Assembly (NCBI RefSeq): GCF_021366795.1
Contig: NZ_JAHCPS010000006.1
Coordinates: forward strand, 88,299-152,298
Source of the DNA: Macrococcoides caseolyticum
GTDB lineage: Bacteria; Bacillota; Bacilli; Staphylococcales; Staphylococcaceae
DNA length: 64,000 bases
Direction: 5' to 3'
In this document: piece by piece, positions 18,395 through 29,674 of the stretch
Layout of the letters: each line of letters starts with the position of its first letter
Numbering within the stretch: the stretch's first letter is position 1
Made by a program: the position numbers and the translations under genes
Notes under the pieces: model-generated
Database searches by the model: none
The model's input: only the letters and a program-made list of their open reading frames with translations
What the model was told of the DNA's origin: nothing

Positions 18395-19620
18395 TCTGAC
18401 TCCTCACTTGTCAAACAGTGTATCGTATGTAATATACCCGTTTGCGCCAATTGGATAATATCCTCTTTTGTTACTGCATTTATGCCTTTGATCCATTCTT
18501 CTTCGGTTACAATACTTCCAAATGTATTAGAAAACTCAATTTCAATGAACCCTTTAGGACGATCCAGAGATTCTTTTTTCTGATTAATGACTAAACGTTT
18601 CGCAGTTTCCAATAAATTAACATCAAAATTTCCGCTTTTTATATTTTCAAATTCTGCTTGAATGGTATCAATCGCTTGTTGTCGTTTGTCCTGATTAACG
18701 CCGGATAATACATATAAAATACCACTTCTTGCATCAATTTGACTATGTATTTGATACGCTAAACTCAGTTTTTCTCTAACATTTGTAAACAGAAGACTAG
18801 AAGGATCTCCACCAAATATCTGATTTAAAATGATGAAAGAAAAATAACTCTTTTCTGCATGTCGTACATCAAACTGATATCCCATATTAATACGTGCTTG
18901 TTTCGTATCAATGTGTTCCACCAATGTTTGTACTTGATGCCTTTGCTTAAGTTTAATATTGCTTAACTTCACACAATTGTCTGGCAGCTTAAGATATTGA
19001 TGAACTAACGTGTTGATACGTGCTGAATCAATATCACCGACCACAAAAAGTTCAACTTCATCCTGATTAAGCATTGATTGATAGGCGCGATACACATCAT
19101 GACCTGTAACGGTATATAAATGATGAATGTCCCCAAATGCAGGATTTTGCATCGATTGATCTTCAAACATCGCTTTTAATAATTGATAAAAGCCATATTG
19201 ACCAAGATTTTCTTTAATAGCATCATACTTATTTCTAAATAAATGCTTTTCAACATTAATCAGTTCATCTTTAAACTGAAAGTCATCAACATTAGGATGA
19301 TAAATGACCTCATTTAAAAGCTGAAACGCTTGTTGTAAGACATCTTCATCTTCTAAATATTTATCGTTAATCACATCAATACCTACAGTAAAAACATGGG
19401 CATTATTTTGTTTAATCACATGACTATATAAATTTGCTCCGTATAAATAGGCAAGATGGTTAATCATCGCCTGTTCATTCGGATATCGTTTGCTCGTTTT
19501 TTGAATTAATTTTGATAAAATTGCTCTTTCACTCATCGTCTGAATATCAAGTGGTGCCTTAAACTTTAACACGATTGACACAGTCTTAAATTTATCTGTA
19601 TTGAGTAAATGTACTGCCAT
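18391..19620 (-). CDS. ymfF: M16-family peptidase-like protein YmfF (inactive partner)
   Basis: A 409-residue M16-fold protein. Where the HxxEH zinc motif should be, the sequence reads LAYLYGANLYSH, so it cannot bind catalytic zinc as usual. The C-terminal half keeps typical M16 features (QIFGGDPSSLLFTNVREKLSLAY, the R/Y-containing stretch that helps bind substrate). It overlaps ymfH by 4 bases. The pair fits the heterodimeric M16B scheme of one active and one inactive subunit. Confidence 0.9.
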   Translation of the reverse strand: MAVHLLNTDKFKTVSIVLKFKAPLDIQTMSERAILSKLIQKTSKRYPNEQAMINHLAYLYGANLYSHVIKQNNAHVFTVGIDVINDKYLEDEDVLQQAFQLLNEVIYHPNVDDFQFKDELINVEKHLFRNKYDAIKENLGQYGFYQLLKAMFEDQSMQNPAFGDIHHLYTVTGHDVYRAYQSMLNQDEVELFVVGDIDSARINTLVHQYLKLPDNCVKLSNIKLKQRHQVQTLVEHIDTKQARINMGYQFDVRHAEKSYFSFIILNQIFGGDPSSLLFTNVREKLSLAYQIHSQIDARSGILYVLSGVNQDKRQQAIDTIQAEFENIKSGNFDVNLLETAKRLVINQKKESLDRPKGFIEIEFSNTFGSIVTEEEWIKGINAVTKEDIIQLAQTGILHTIHCLTSEESE

Positions 19621-19629
19621 GACGGTCTC

Positions 19630-20346
19630 CTAACTTTTCTTTGTTCGTTTAATCACAAATCTTACCTGACTAGATTTGAAATAATTCAGAGAATATAAAA
19701 TCGGTTCATCCCATGCATTATAATGAGTTTGTTTAAATAATAACAAACTTTCTTCCGGTGCACACTGTAATGCATTAGATATATATGGTTCATATGCAAT
19801 GGATTCAATTTCACTTTCTGCATATTCTACCTTTAAGCGCTCTGTTCGCCCTAATAGCTCTAAGAGCGAATGTTGTAAAATCTCCTGTGCGCCTGAAAAT
19901 GGCGCAGCATTAATTTTATCCAGACAATACACAACAGGTTCATCATTAGCCGTTCTGATCCGTTCAACGACAGTAATGTGATGCCTTTCTTCCATTTTTA
20001 ATACACGTTGATCATCTATAGATGGCTGTTCAATATCATGGCTAATCATTAAAGTTCCCGCAACTTGTCCAGCTTCCTCAATCATACTTGTAATACTTTT
20101 TAACTCATCGATAGGATATAAAAAGATGGGTTTATGCTTTATAAAATAACCTTCCTGAAAATGTTCAGAAATAATTTGTTCTGTGACAAGTTCATGAAAC
20201 GCAAGCTCAATATCATCACGTGATTTATTTAGGATTTTTGAAATTTCATATTGTGATGGTAAAGGCATATGTTTCATGAACTTTCCCTGATCAATTTGTT
20301 CTAAAATCCAATCTTTAATAAATACAACTTCACTGTTAACTGACAT
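19630..20346 (-). CDS. GntR-family transcriptional regulator (HutC/UTRA type)
   Basis: A 238-residue regulator. A winged helix is at about residues 5-72 (MPLPSQYEISKILNKSRDDIELAF), followed by a UTRA ligand-binding domain (about 85-232, with RIRTANDEPVVYCLDKI and FKQTHYNAWDEPILYSLNYF). This matches YmfC, encoded between spoIIIE and ymfF in Firmicutes. It lies 10 bases upstream of ymfF and probably controls the ymf operon; the ligand is unknown. Confidence 0.87.
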   Translation of the reverse strand: MSVNSEVVFIKDWILEQIDQGKFMKHMPLPSQYEISKILNKSRDDIELAFHELVTEQIISEHFQEGYFIKHKPIFLYPIDELKSITSMIEEAGQVAGTLMISHDIEQPSIDDQRVLKMEERHHITVVERIRTANDEPVVYCLDKINAAPFSGAQEILQHSLLELLGRTERLKVEYAESEIESIAYEPYISNALQCAPEESLLLFKQTHYNAWDEPILYSLNYFKSSQVRFVIKRTKKS

Positions 20347-20356
20347 GTCACTGACC

Positions 20357-22639
20357 TCACTCTAATTCTTCATTGTGATTAATTAATACGGCACGTGGCT
20401 TACTACCAGTACTTGGACCGATAACACCATTTTCTTCAAGTTCATCAATAAGTCTTGCAGCTCTATTATAGCCGATTCTAAACTGACGTTGCAGTAGACT
20501 GGCTGATGCTTTTTGCTTATCAATGACAAATTGATACGCTTCCATATAGAGTTCATCTTCTGATTCACCAGATGACACTGGTTCTTCTGATGGTTCCAGT
20601 GATTTTATATAATTAGCGGACTGCTGTTGACAAACAAACTGAACAACATCTTCCACTTCTTTATCTGATAAGAATGCACCTTGAATACGTTTTGGTTTTG
20701 ATTCTCCATAAGGTAAATACAACATATCCCCTTTACCTAAAAGTTTTTCGGCACCCTGCATATCCAGTATCGTTCGCGAGTCTACTTGAGAACTCACACT
20801 AAATGCAATACGAGAAGGGATATTTGCTTTAATCAGTCCTGTAATAACATCTACAGACGGTCTTTGTGTTGCAATAATTAAATGAATGCCTGCTGCTCGC
20901 GCCATTTGTGCAAGTCGCATTATTGCAGCTTCCACGTCTTTACTTGCGACCATCATTAAGTCAGCAAGTTCATCTACAATCACAACGATATACGGCAATT
21001 CAGCATTTTTCTCACCGAGTGCTTCATTCTGGCGTCTTAAATATTGATTATACCCCTTAATGTTTCTTGTACCAGTATGACTAAACAAATCATAACGACG
21101 TTCCATTTCACCAACAATCTTCTGTAAAGCTTGTGCGGCTTTCTGAGGATTGGTAACAACAGGCGTTAATAAATGTGGTATACCATTATATACATTTAAT
21201 TCTACCATTTTCGGATCGATCATCATTAATTTCACTTCATGTGGCTTAGCATGCATCAATATACTAGTAATAATCCCGTTGATACAAACAGATTTACCAC
21301 TACCTGTAGCACCTGCTACAAGTAAGTGCGGCATTTTATCAAGTTCTGCTGTCACTGCTTCACCACTAATATCTCTTCCCAAAACAACTTTCAGTTTATT
21401 CTCTTCAACCGGTGAAGCTTCAATCACTTCTCTTAGTGTAACCATAGAAATGGTGCTATTAGGTACTTCGATACCAACAGCTGATTTACCAGGGATAGGC
21501 GCTTCAATACGAATATCTTTTGCTGCAAGGGCAAGTGCTATATCATTATGTAAATTAACAATGCGACTCACCTTTACACCCATTGCCGGTTGAACTTCAT
21601 ATTGTGTAACGGCTGGACCAATTCTAATTTGTGATACCTTTGCATTTACACCAAAGTTTTTTAAAGTGGATTCAAGTAATTGACCACGTTTTTTTACAGC
21701 CTGCATATTTGATTTGGCTTTCGCTGATGCTTGAGAAAGTAATTCAATCGGTGGCAATTGATAATGTATATTCTCCTGCTCACTCGTTTCACTTTGCTCC
21801 ATTGTTTCAAGTTGTGATTGTTTATGTGGTGTATTATTTTCAGTTACATGTTCATTTTCGTTAATATGTTGTTTTAAAGTATCCTTTACTTGGTTGAGAT
21901 CTGTTTGAACTGACACTTCATTACCGTCATAGATTGGAATTTCATCCATATCTACTTGCTCATGTTGCATTGCTGTAATGTCTGATAAATGAGATACATC
22001 TTTAATGACTTTGTTTGTTCTCTTTTCCTGACGTCGCGCCATTTGAATTTTTGCCTGCTTAGATAAGGATTTAGTTTTATTTACTTGATACATCAGGACC
22101 ATTTGCGCTGTTTTTCTAATCGATCTGCCAAGAATTAATACGATGCTTAAAATCATCATAATAAATGAAAGTAATAAAGCACCAAATACACTTAAAAGTG
22201 TAGAAAAGACAGTATCAAATAAATAACCGATCATTCCACCACCAAAGAAATTAATCCCGGTTTTAGATTGGAGTTCGAAAATTTTATCAAAGTGCGGTAC
22301 TGTTACCTTTCCTTTTATAAAGTGCTGAATGATTTCCATAAAAGCGGGTGTACTGAATAGAAGAAGTAACCAACCATTAACTCTACGATTCATCGGTATG
22401 AATCGATTATTTACAGCGTAATAAACTGTTATTAATCCGATTAGAATATAAGCATAGAAGCGTGCAGATCCGAATATATACGTCATGAAACTGTCAATAC
22501 CCAAGCCAACAAGTCCAAACTGTAATAAACCAATGACAAGGAAAGCAATAATAACAATGGATACTACAAAACGATACGGTTCGTTATTTTTCTTTTTTGA
22601 AGACTTTCTTTTTCGGGTATTCTTTTTTTTAACTGCCAT
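20357..22639 (-). CDS. spoIIIE: DNA translocase SpoIIIE/FtsK
   Basis: About 760 residues. A basic N-terminus ([18 protein letters not shown]) is followed by four membrane helices in the first 190 residues, a low-complexity acidic/Gln linker, then a RecA-like motor with Walker A GATGSGKS and Walker [13 protein letters not shown], and a C-terminal gamma winged helix ([21 protein letters not shown]) that reads KOPS/SRS sites. It pumps chromosomal DNA through the closing septum. The start is set at 22639, which follows AGGTGAC; the frame is open to 22699 but that would overlap the upstream terminator. Confidence 0.95.
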   Translation of the reverse strand: MAVKKKNTRKRKSSKKKNNEPYRFVVSIVIIAFLVIGLLQFGLVGLGIDSFMTYIFGSARFYAYILIGLITVYYAVNNRFIPMNRRVNGWLLLLFSTPAFMEIIQHFIKGKVTVPHFDKIFELQSKTGINFFGGGMIGYLFDTVFSTLLSVFGALLLSFIMMILSIVLILGRSIRKTAQMVLMYQVNKTKSLSKQAKIQMARRQEKRTNKVIKDVSHLSDITAMQHEQVDMDEIPIYDGNEVSVQTDLNQVKDTLKQHINENEHVTENNTPHKQSQLETMEQSETSEQENIHYQLPPIELLSQASAKAKSNMQAVKKRGQLLESTLKNFGVNAKVSQIRIGPAVTQYEVQPAMGVKVSRIVNLHNDIALALAAKDIRIEAPIPGKSAVGIEVPNSTISMVTLREVIEASPVEENKLKVVLGRDISGEAVTAELDKMPHLLVAGATGSGKSVCINGIITSILMHAKPHEVKLMMIDPKMVELNVYNGIPHLLTPVVTNPQKAAQALQKIVGEMERRYDLFSHTGTRNIKGYNQYLRRQNEALGEKNAELPYIVVIVDELADLMMVASKDVEAAIMRLAQMARAAGIHLIIATQRPSVDVITGLIKANIPSRIAFSVSSQVDSRTILDMQGAEKLLGKGDMLYLPYGESKPKRIQGAFLSDKEVEDVVQFVCQQQSANYIKSLEPSEEPVSSGESEDELYMEAYQFVIDKQKASASLLQRQFRIGYNRAARLIDELEENGVIGPSTGSKPRAVLINHNEELE

Positions 22640-22659
22640 TTTGTCACCTACTTTAATGT

Positions 22660-22692
22660 AAACAAATAAACAAGCTAAAATTAGCTTGTTTG
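22660..22692 (-). terminator. Intrinsic terminator after rnjB
   Basis: AAACAAGCTAA and TTAGCTTGTTT form a perfect stem around a short T/A loop, followed by ATTTGTTT on the minus strand. It lies 13 bases after the rnjB stop and upstream of spoIIIE. Confidence 0.85.
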
Positions 22693-22704
22693 TTTGCATA
22701 TAAT

Positions 22705-24378
22705 TTATACTTCAGAGATTACAGGAATAATCATCGGACGACGTTTTGTATGTTCATATAAAAACTTGCCCAGTTTATCACGCATTTCCTGCTTTATTTC
22801 AGACCATTCAATTCTGTTTTTCATCAGACCATTTTCAACAATCTCACGTACTTTTTCTTCGGCTTCGCGCATTAAATCTTCACTTTCACGAACATACACA
22901 AAACCTCTAGACTGAATCTGTGGTCCAGCAACAATACGACGATTTTTAGGATCAAGCGTTACGACTGCAATAAAAATACCGTCTTCACTTAGTAACCTTC
23001 TATCACGTAATACAATATTTCCAACGTCACCTACACCAATACCATCAATGAGCACATTGCCTGCAGGTACTTTTTCATTTGCAAGCATTTGTTCACCATT
23101 AAAATTAATCACATCCCCTTTTTCAAGTAAGAAAATGTGTTCTGGTAAAACGCCCGCTTCAGCGGCTAACTTAGCATGTGCAATCTGCATTTTAAATTCA
23201 CCTTGTACCGGCACAAAATAGGTTGGCTTCATTAGGTTTAACATGAGTTTTAATTCTTCCATGCAACCGTGTCCAGATGCGTGAATTTTTTTGTTCGTTG
23301 GAATTACTTTCGCACCTGCTTTTACAAGATGATTGATTGTAGAGCCCAAAATCACTTCCATGTTAGATGAAGGCGTTGTCGTAATAAATACAGTATCTCC
23401 TTCATCTATATTTAGGATACTATGTTTCTGAAGGGCCATTTGTGCTAAACCTTCAATAGGCTCACCTTGAGATCCAGTTGAAATAATAATGAGTTCATTT
23501 TTAGGGTATTTCTCAACATCCTTAATTGGAATCAGTAACTGATCTTTAATATCAAAGTAACCTAACTTACGCGCAATATTAAAAGATGATTCTAATGATT
23601 TTCCGAGGAATGATACTTTGCGATTTAAACGCGCTGCTGCGTTTAATACTTGTTGGATACGTATAAAGTTAGATGCATAGCAAGAAACAATAATACGCCC
23701 TTGTGCTTTCGCAAATTCATCAATAATATGACTTTCAATAACGTTCTCTGGTGTATTATAACCTGGCTTCTCAGCTTCTGTAGAATCACTGATAAGCATT
23801 AATACCCCTTTATTACCGATTTGACCCATCTTTGTAATATCCGGTGCATAAGCGCCCGTCATGCTTTGATCAAACTTAAATTCTCCAGTATAAACAACAG
23901 CACCATGTGACGTATGAATGACAATACCTAATGCATCTGGGATACTATGCGTCGTACTGAAGAAAGATACATTAACATTTTTAAATCGCATCATTGATTT
24001 ATTGTTTACTGTATAATATTTAATTTTTTTTGTAATTTTCGCTTCGCGTAACTGATCTTTAACCAACGCAATTGTTAAGCGTGAACCATAAATTGGTGCA
24101 TCTACACGCTCAATAATGTAGCGTAACGCGCCAATCGCATCCTGATGTCCATGACTTAAAAATATACCTTTTAATTTTTCTTTATTTTCTAGCACATAAT
24201 TAATATCAGGAATGACAACATCTATCCCTAACATTTCATCTTCTGGAAACATTAAACCTGCATCCAGCATAAACATTTCATCATCAACCTCAACGATGTA
24301 CATGTTTTTTGCAATTTCTCCGACACCGCCTAAAGGTATCATTCTTATATGTTGGTTTTCTTTTTTAACTAAATTCAA
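22705..24378 (-). CDS. rnjB: Ribonuclease J2
   Basis: A beta-lactamase-fold/beta-CASP RNase J of about 557 residues. The region [19 protein letters not shown] begins the fold. The metal motif reads [10 protein letters not shown]: compared with RNase J1 HGHEDH it has lost the last His, as is usual for J2, which acts mainly as partner of J1. Later motifs include GHGCMEELK and the C-terminal domain. The start is taken as TTG at 24378, preceded by TTTAGGAGGAA; the in-frame ATG at 24411 has no ribosome site and adds residues absent from the family. Confidence 0.95.
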   Translation of the reverse strand: MNLVKKENQHIRMIPLGGVGEIAKNMYIVEVDDEMFMLDAGLMFPEDEMLGIDVVIPDINYVLENKEKLKGIFLSHGHQDAIGALRYIIERVDAPIYGSRLTIALVKDQLREAKITKKIKYYTVNNKSMMRFKNVNVSFFSTTHSIPDALGIVIHTSHGAVVYTGEFKFDQSMTGAYAPDITKMGQIGNKGVLMLISDSTEAEKPGYNTPENVIESHIIDEFAKAQGRIIVSCYASNFIRIQQVLNAAARLNRKVSFLGKSLESSFNIARKLGYFDIKDQLLIPIKDVEKYPKNELIIISTGSQGEPIEGLAQMALQKHSILNIDEGDTVFITTTPSSNMEVILGSTINHLVKAGAKVIPTNKKIHASGHGCMEELKLMLNLMKPTYFVPVQGEFKMQIAHAKLAAEAGVLPEHIFLLEKGDVINFNGEQMLANEKVPAGNVLIDGIGVGDVGNIVLRDRRLLSEDGIFIAVVTLDPKNRRIVAGPQIQSRGFVYVRESEDLMREAEEKVREIVENGLMKNRIEWSEIKQEMRDKLGKFLYEHTKRRPMIIPVISEV

Positions 24379-24454
24379 AATAGTTCCTCCTAAATTCTTT
24401 CGCCCGTTCAATACATACTCCTTTATTATAAGCTATTTACAGTTTAATTAACAA

Positions 24455-24484
24455 TAAAAAAAGCGAACAGATTCATCTGCTCGC
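24455..24484 (-). terminator. Intrinsic terminator after the 84-aa gene
   Basis: GCGAGCAGA and TCTGTTCGC form a 9-bp stem (one G-U) with a 4-base loop, followed by seven T on the minus strand. Confidence 0.9.
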
Positions 24485-24490
24485 CATTCT

Positions 24491-24745
24491 TTATTTTTGA
24501 AGTTCCATTTTAAAATCGCCACCAGCAACTGTGTAGTGCGTTAATTTTAAATCTTTTGAATGATAGCGGTCCGTATCACCTTTTGATAATACAATTTCAA
24601 CTGTTTCATTTTTTGCTTCAATCTGTTTAAATAATAAACCCACCTCACCATTTACAGTTGATACTTTAAGTAACTCTTCGTCTAGTGAAAATCGACCGTC
24701 AGTGATGAATTCCTGACCATTTACTTGAATTTTGTCAAATACCAT
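24491..24745 (-). CDS. Unidentified small protein between rnjB and the M16 gene
   Basis: An 84-residue protein I do not recognise. It has no membrane segment or signal and looks like an all-beta or alpha/beta domain: alternating hydrophobics in FDKIQVNGQEFITDGRF, VNGEVGLLFKQIE and LKLTHYTVAGGDFKMELQ. The ATG at 24745 follows AAGGAGATGAAA, a good ribosome site, and the gene ends in its own strong terminator, so it is real and expressed. Small RNA-polymerase epsilon proteins occur beside RNase J1 genes, but this does not resemble epsilon. Function open. Confidence 0.75.
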   Translation of the reverse strand: MVFDKIQVNGQEFITDGRFSLDEELLKVSTVNGEVGLLFKQIEAKNETVEIVLSKGDTDRYHSKDLKLTHYTVAGGDFKMELQK

Positions 24746-24809
24746 TCTAATTTCATCTCCTTGTATACGTTTACATCCCTATTATACAGACTAATCTTTT
24801 AATTGCCAA

Positions 24810-26000
24810 TTATTGTGGCAATAATTGATACATTCCAAATGAATCATTAAATATAGATAATGCTTGATTCACATCTTTTATTGTTACTGCATTGATTTGT
24901 GCTTCAATGGCTTCAACACTTAGGATTTGTTGATATAAAAGTAAGCTTTTACCCATATGTTCAGTAATCGCACCATCATGATCTAAATTCATATGCAAAT
25001 TTGTGATTAAATAGTGTTTCGCTTTTTGAAGACGCGCTTCATCAATACCCACAGCTAATTCCTGATGTATTTCGCGTATAATAGCAAGACACTGATTTAC
25101 ATTTTCTTTGTCTGTAGCAAAATAAGTATATAATATTCCACCATTGTGATAGCTATCAATAGATGAATATAAACTGTAGCAAAGCCCGTGTTCTTCACGC
25201 AACTTTCTAAACAAAAGACTTGTCATCGAACCACCATATAAACTATTAATAATCTCAAAAGTTGTATGGTGGATGTCACGATAACCAACCGCCGGATGTG
25301 CAAGAATAATATGAGCTTGTTCGAGTCCTGGTTTATGATAGATTGTTTTATTCGGTAAAAATGAAAAATCACTTTGCACGTCTTTAACAGCATTTCCCTG
25401 TATGTTACTAAAATAGTCTAAAACGCGCGCTTTATTGTTACCAACATAAGAAAGTATCATATTATCAGGCTGATAGTATGAATGATAAAATAATTTGAGA
25501 TCATTTTGCGATATCGCTTTGACACTTGACTCTGTGCCAAGAATGGGTTGTCTATAAGCTTCATTCAATAATAAACTTTCAAATCTTTCAAATGCATGCT
25601 CTTCATCATCATCTTCAATCATTTTAATTTCTTCTAAAATCACTTGACGTTCTTTTTCAAGTTCATTCGTATCAAATGTTGCTTCAAAGAGCATTTCTTT
25701 TAATAACTCTAATGCGATATGTTCATATCGCGCTAACGTTTTCACTGAATAACATGTATAGGTCTTAGTCGTATATGCATTGACTTCCCCACCTATCGCA
25801 TCAATCGCTTCAGATAAAGCTTTAAATGGATATTTTTTAGTACCTTTAAATAGCATATGTTCTATAAAATGTGCAATACCATTCGGATATCTTCCTTCAT
25901 GTGCTGTGCCAACTTTGACATAGACTGCGATATGAGAAATTTGCATTGTTGTTTGATGTGTTGCTATCTGCATATGATTATTTAATCGTGTGTGTTCCAA
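24810..26000 (-). CDS. M16B zinc protease (YmxG/PqqL-like)
   Basis: A 396-residue M16B peptidase with the intact zinc motif HFIEHMLFKGT (HxxEH, about residues 43-47) and distal Glu in ERQVILEEIKMIEDDDEEH. The C-terminal half has SLYGGSMTSLLFRKLREEHGLCYSLYS. It corresponds to B. subtilis YmxG, encoded just downstream of pnpA in Firmicutes. It is about the usual length. A terminator separates it from pnpA, so read-through or its own promoter must drive it. This is the third M16 protein in the window. Confidence 0.9.
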   Translation of the reverse strand: MEHTRLNNHMQIATHQTTMQISHIAVYVKVGTAHEGRYPNGIAHFIEHMLFKGTKKYPFKALSEAIDAIGGEVNAYTTKTYTCYSVKTLARYEHIALELLKEMLFEATFDTNELEKERQVILEEIKMIEDDDEEHAFERFESLLLNEAYRQPILGTESSVKAISQNDLKLFYHSYYQPDNMILSYVGNNKARVLDYFSNIQGNAVKDVQSDFSFLPNKTIYHKPGLEQAHIILAHPAVGYRDIHHTTFEIINSLYGGSMTSLLFRKLREEHGLCYSLYSSIDSYHNGGILYTYFATDKENVNQCLAIIREIHQELAVGIDEARLQKAKHYLITNLHMNLDHDGAITEHMGKSLLLYQQILSVEAIEAQINAVTIKDVNQALSIFNDSFGMYQLLPQ

Positions 26001-26018
26001 ATGTAACCCTCTATTTCT

Positions 26019-26053
26019 AAAAATAGGAGACTATCGCATATTGCGGTAGTCTC
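26019..26053 (-). terminator. Intrinsic terminator after pnpA
   Basis: GAGACTACCGCA pairs with TGCGATAGTCTC (one mismatch) with a minimal loop; CTATTTTT follows on the minus strand. Confidence 0.85.
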
Positions 26054-26060
26054 TCAGCTT

Positions 26061-28166
26061 TTATTTTTCTTCTGTTTTTTCTTCTTCTAATAAAACTTTT
26101 CGTGAAGCATTAACGCGACCTTGCTTATCAATTTCTGTCACTTTCACTAAGAACTGATCACCCATTTTAATCACATCTTCAACTTTATTCACGCGTTCTT
26201 TAGCAAGTTGTGAAATATGAACAAGCGCATCTTTTCCTGGGAAGATTTCTACAAATGCACCGAATTTCTCAATACGTTTGACGGTAGCCATATAAATTTC
26301 TCCAACTTTAGCTTCACGTACGATATTTTCAATTAAGCGCTCTGCTTCTTCAATCATCGCCTCATCACTCGAACCGATAAATACAGTACCATCTTGTTCA
26401 ATATCTAATTTTACCCCCGTCGCATCAATGATTTCATTGATTTTTTTACCACCAGGTCCAATCACGTCTCTAATTTTATCTGGATTAATTTTAATAATTT
26501 TAATTTTTGGTGCATATGGACTTAGTGAAGTTCTCGGTTCAGAAATTGTTGACAACATATGTTCCATAATATGAAGACGACCGATACGAGCTTGCTCTAA
26601 AGCTTCACGTAAAATTTCTTCTGATAAACCATCGATTTTAATATCCATCTGGATAGCAGTAATCCCTTTTTTCGTACCTGCCACTTTAAAGTCCATGTCT
26701 CCTAAAGCATCTTCCATACCTTGAATATCTGATAAAATTGTATAATGCTCATCTTTTTTAACAAGTCCCATAGCGATACCAGCAACTGGTGCTTTAATTG
26801 GTACACCAGCATCCATTAAAGCTAATGTTGAACCACAAATTGATGCTTGTGAGCTAGAACCATTTGATTCTAATACTTCTGAAACAACACGAATTGTGTA
26901 TGGGAATTCTTTTGCATCTGGAATTACTTGTAATAAAGCACGTTCACCTAAAGCACCATGCCCAATCTCACGACGACCAGGTGCACGCATCGGACCTGTT
27001 TCACCTACTGAGAAGTTCGGGAAATTATAATGATGCATATAGCGTTTTTCTTCTTCAACACCTAACCCATCAATAATTTGATGTTCTCCTAATGCACCAA
27101 GCGTTGCGACTGATAATGCTTGCGTTTGTCCACGTGTGAATAGACCAGAGCCATGGGCACGCGGTAACAAACCAACTTCAGATGATAATGGGCGAATTTC
27201 ATCAGGACGACGACCATCCGGACGAATTTTATCTTCTGTAATTTGACGACGCACTTCAGCTTTTACAAGCGCATCAAATGTCTTATTTACAACCTCAATG
27301 ATTTCTTCCCCTTGCTCCTGGAAGTTTTCAACGATCTGTACTTTAATTGCAGTGATTTTTTCTTCGCGTTCTTGTTTTTCTTGCGTTTGAATTGCTGCTG
27401 CTAAGTTTAATTCCTCTGCTTGATTTGTAACTGCTTCTTCAACTTCAGTATTCGTTTCAGCAGGAATAAATTCTTTTTTCTCAGGATTAATTTCTGCAAT
27501 GATTTCTTTTTGGAATTCAACTAATTTCTTAATTTCATTATGTCCAAACATAATCGCTTCTAACATTTTCTCTTCAGTGACTTCTTTAGCTCCTGCTTCA
27601 ACCATGTTTACAGCATCATAGTGTCCAGCAACCTGTAAATCTAAAATAGATGCTTCACGCTCAGCCACATTTGGATTAATAATAAATTCATCGTTGATTA
27701 AACCGACATTGACACCAGCAATAGGTCCTTCAAAAGGAATATCTGAAACAGAAAGTGCCATAGATGAGCCAATCATTGCTGCCATTTCAGGTGAGTTATT
27801 AGGGTCAACACTCATGACAATTGAAATTACCTGCACATCATGACGATAACCTTTAGGAAATAATGGTCGAATCGGTCTGTCAATCAAACGAGAAGTTAAC
27901 GTTGCATCTTCACCTGGTCTACCTTCACGCTTATTAAATCCACCAGGAATTTTACCTGCAGCATATAATTTCTCTTCGTAATTGACCATTAACGGGAAGA
28001 AGTCCACATCTCTCGGTTCTTTACTAGCAGTTGCTGTTGATAGTACGACTGTATCTCCATAACGTACAAGCACAGCTCCATTCGCTTGCTTAGCAAGTTG
28101 ACCTGTTTCAATAGTAAGTGGACGGCCCGCCCATTCTGTTGTAAATACTTTCTTTTCTTGAGACAT
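26061..28166 (-). CDS. pnpA: Polyribonucleotide nucleotidyltransferase (PNPase)
   Basis: A 701-residue PNPase with two RNase PH domains (around residues 10-230 and 310-540), an alpha-helical linker, a KH domain ([20 protein letters not shown]) and a C-terminal S1 domain ([34 protein letters not shown]). The catalytic domain shows [19 protein letters not shown] and the [19 protein letters not shown]g-binding aspartates. It degrades RNA 3' to 5' with phosphate. It lies directly downstream of rpsO, the conserved order. Length is as expected. Confidence 0.98.
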   Translation of the reverse strand: MSQEKKVFTTEWAGRPLTIETGQLAKQANGAVLVRYGDTVVLSTATASKEPRDVDFFPLMVNYEEKLYAAGKIPGGFNKREGRPGEDATLTSRLIDRPIRPLFPKGYRHDVQVISIVMSVDPNNSPEMAAMIGSSMALSVSDIPFEGPIAGVNVGLINDEFIINPNVAEREASILDLQVAGHYDAVNMVEAGAKEVTEEKMLEAIMFGHNEIKKLVEFQKEIIAEINPEKKEFIPAETNTEVEEAVTNQAEELNLAAAIQTQEKQEREEKITAIKVQIVENFQEQGEEIIEVVNKTFDALVKAEVRRQITEDKIRPDGRRPDEIRPLSSEVGLLPRAHGSGLFTRGQTQALSVATLGALGEHQIIDGLGVEEEKRYMHHYNFPNFSVGETGPMRAPGRREIGHGALGERALLQVIPDAKEFPYTIRVVSEVLESNGSSSQASICGSTLALMDAGVPIKAPVAGIAMGLVKKDEHYTILSDIQGMEDALGDMDFKVAGTKKGITAIQMDIKIDGLSEEILREALEQARIGRLHIMEHMLSTISEPRTSLSPYAPKIKIIKINPDKIRDVIGPGGKKINEIIDATGVKLDIEQDGTVFIGSSDEAMIEEAERLIENIVREAKVGEIYMATVKRIEKFGAFVEIFPGKDALVHISQLAKERVNKVEDVIKMGDQFLVKVTEIDKQGRVNASRKVLLEEEKTEEK

Positions 28167-28236
28167 TCATATCTTCCTCTCTTAACATATATCATTAATC
28201 ATACCACGTATATGGGTTGATTGTCACAAATAGCGT

Positions 28237-28269
28237 AAAAAAAAAAGAGCACAAATAAATTGTGCTCTT
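28237..28269 (-). terminator. Intrinsic terminator after rpsO
   Basis: A perfect 9-bp stem AAGAGCACA / TGTGCTCTT with a 7-base loop is followed by ten T on the minus strand. It lies 10 bases after the rpsO stop. Confidence 0.95.
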
Positions 28270-28279
28270 TGCGTTAAAA

Positions 28280-28549
28280 TTAACGACGTAAACCTAATGA
28301 TTTAATTAATTCACGGTAACGTTGAACGTCATTTTCACGTAAGTAAGTTAATAAGTTTTTACGACGACCTACCATTTTTAATAATCCACGACGTGAATGG
28401 TGATCTTTTTTGTGCGTACGTAAATGCTCGTTTAAAGCATTGATTTCAGCAGTTAAAACTGCGATTTGTACTTCTGGAGATCCAGTGTCAGTGTCGTGTA
28501 CACGGTACTGTGCGATGATTTCGTTTTTACGTTCTTGAGTAATAGCCAT
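28280..28549 (-). CDS. rpsO: 30S ribosomal protein S15
   Basis: An 89-residue S15 with the family landmarks [28 protein letters not shown] and [18 protein letters not shown]. It binds the central domain of 16S rRNA early in small-subunit assembly. AGGAGGC precedes the ATG. It has its own promoter and a structured leader upstream, and a strong terminator follows, so it is a single-gene transcript in which S15 probably represses its own translation. Confidence 0.99.
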   Translation of the reverse strand: MAITQERKNEIIAQYRVHDTDTGSPEVQIAVLTAEINALNEHLRTHKKDHHSRRGLLKMVGRRKNLLTYLRENDVQRYRELIKSLGLRR

Positions 28550-28634
28550 TATTAGTAGCCTCCTATAAATTTAGTTTACACCGTAACCCGAGTATGAGTC
28601 GGAGTGTCTCGATACCAAGGAAAGGTACTTGATT
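28550..28634 (-). promoter_or_regulatory. rpsO 5' leader, probable S15 autoregulatory RNA
   Basis: The ~85-nt leader has G/C-rich complementary blocks unusual for this AT-rich genome: GGTATCGAGACACTCC, then GACTCATACTCGGGTTACGG. They can form a branched structure just ahead of the ribosome site. S15 leaders that bind S15 are known in Bacillus/Geobacillus; the assignment here is by position and structure only, not by a matched consensus. Confidence 0.5.
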
Positions 28635-28662
28635 ATTATAACATGTTTTAATTGAGTTGCAA
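28635..28662 (-). promoter_or_regulatory. Putative sigma-A promoter of rpsO
   Basis: TTGCAA (28662-28657) and a perfect TATAAT (28640-28635) on the minus strand, 16 bases apart, about 85 bases before the rpsO ATG. Confidence 0.7.
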
Positions 28663-28663
28663 G

Positions 28664-29608
28664 TTATAAATTGGATAAGATTTCTATTGCTTTTTCTTTA
28701 TCACAATTAATTTGTTTTATTAACGCATCAATACCATCAAATTTTTGTTCCGGACGGATAAATTCATGCCAGGCTACTTCAACACGTTCGCCATATATCG
28801 ATTCACTAAAATCAAAGATATTAACTTCGATCGAAACTTGTGATTTATCCGGATCATGGAACGTTGGTTTAACACCGATATTACATACACCTTGATAAGT
28901 CTTACCTGTTGATTCACGTTTTAAAGTAACAGCATAGACGCCGAGTCTTGGCAGAACAAACTCTTCATTTGGCATTACGTTTGCAGTCGGGAAACCAATC
29001 GTTCGCCCACGCTTTTCACCTTGAACAACAAGACCTGTAATTTTGTATGTACGCCCTAATTGAGCATTCGCATGCTTTATTTCACCTGTTAGTAAGTCTT
29101 CACGTATTTGAGTTGTCGAAATTTTTTCATTAGCTATCGCTTGTTTAGGTACAGCTGTAACTTCAAATCCGTCTTTATCTGATTCAAGTTTTAACATATT
29201 ACCTTTGCCAAATTTACCATATGTAAAATCAAACCCAGCAATCACGTGCTTAACTTTATTTTTAGTAAAGTAATCCTGAATAAAGGTACTTTCTTCCATT
29301 TTGGCAAAAGTTGATGTGAAAGGCACGATAAAAAGATAGTCAATACCCATCTCTGCTAATAAGCGTTTCTTTTCCTGTAAAGGCGTTAAATAATCCGTTC
29401 TTTTCTTTTCTGGATTTAATACGACAGATGGATGAGGATCAAATGTCATCACTGCTTTTTTTAAAGATTTTTGATTGGCGATTTGGATCATTTCATTAAT
29501 GACCGCTTGATGACCTAAATGTAAGCCATCAAAAAAACCGACTGCTAGTGCTAATTCTGGATGATCGTAATGTGCTGTAATTGGTTGATTCATTTCAATT
29601 GTAATCAT
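28664..29608 (-). CDS. ribF: Bifunctional riboflavin kinase/FMN adenylyltransferase
   Basis: A 314-residue RibF. The N-terminal adenylyltransferase domain has GFFDGLHLGHQAVI (HxGH-type motif near residues 30-33) and AGFDFTYGKFGKGN; the C-terminal riboflavin kinase domain starts near residue 190 with GEKRGRTIGFPTANV (the PTAN motif) and has the catalytic Glu in SIEVNIFDF. It makes FMN and FAD from riboflavin in the cytoplasm. It lies between truB and rpsO, the conserved order. Confidence 0.97.
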   Translation of the reverse strand: MITIEMNQPITAHYDHPELALAVGFFDGLHLGHQAVINEMIQIANQKSLKKAVMTFDPHPSVVLNPEKKRTDYLTPLQEKKRLLAEMGIDYLFIVPFTSTFAKMEESTFIQDYFTKNKVKHVIAGFDFTYGKFGKGNMLKLESDKDGFEVTAVPKQAIANEKISTTQIREDLLTGEIKHANAQLGRTYKITGLVVQGEKRGRTIGFPTANVMPNEEFVLPRLGVYAVTLKRESTGKTYQGVCNIGVKPTFHDPDKSQVSIEVNIFDFSESIYGERVEVAWHEFIRPEQKFDGIDALIKQINCDKEKAIEILSNL

Positions 29609-29674
29609 TTGTATACCTCTTGCATTATTTTTCTTAAGTTTATCATTTTTTGCGTTGAAAGGTTGGGCTGTTGC

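Noticed and set aside
24379..24411. ATG at 24411 as the rnjB start
   Set aside because: The ribosome site lies inside this stretch, just ahead of the TTG at 24378, and the extra residues are not found in the family.
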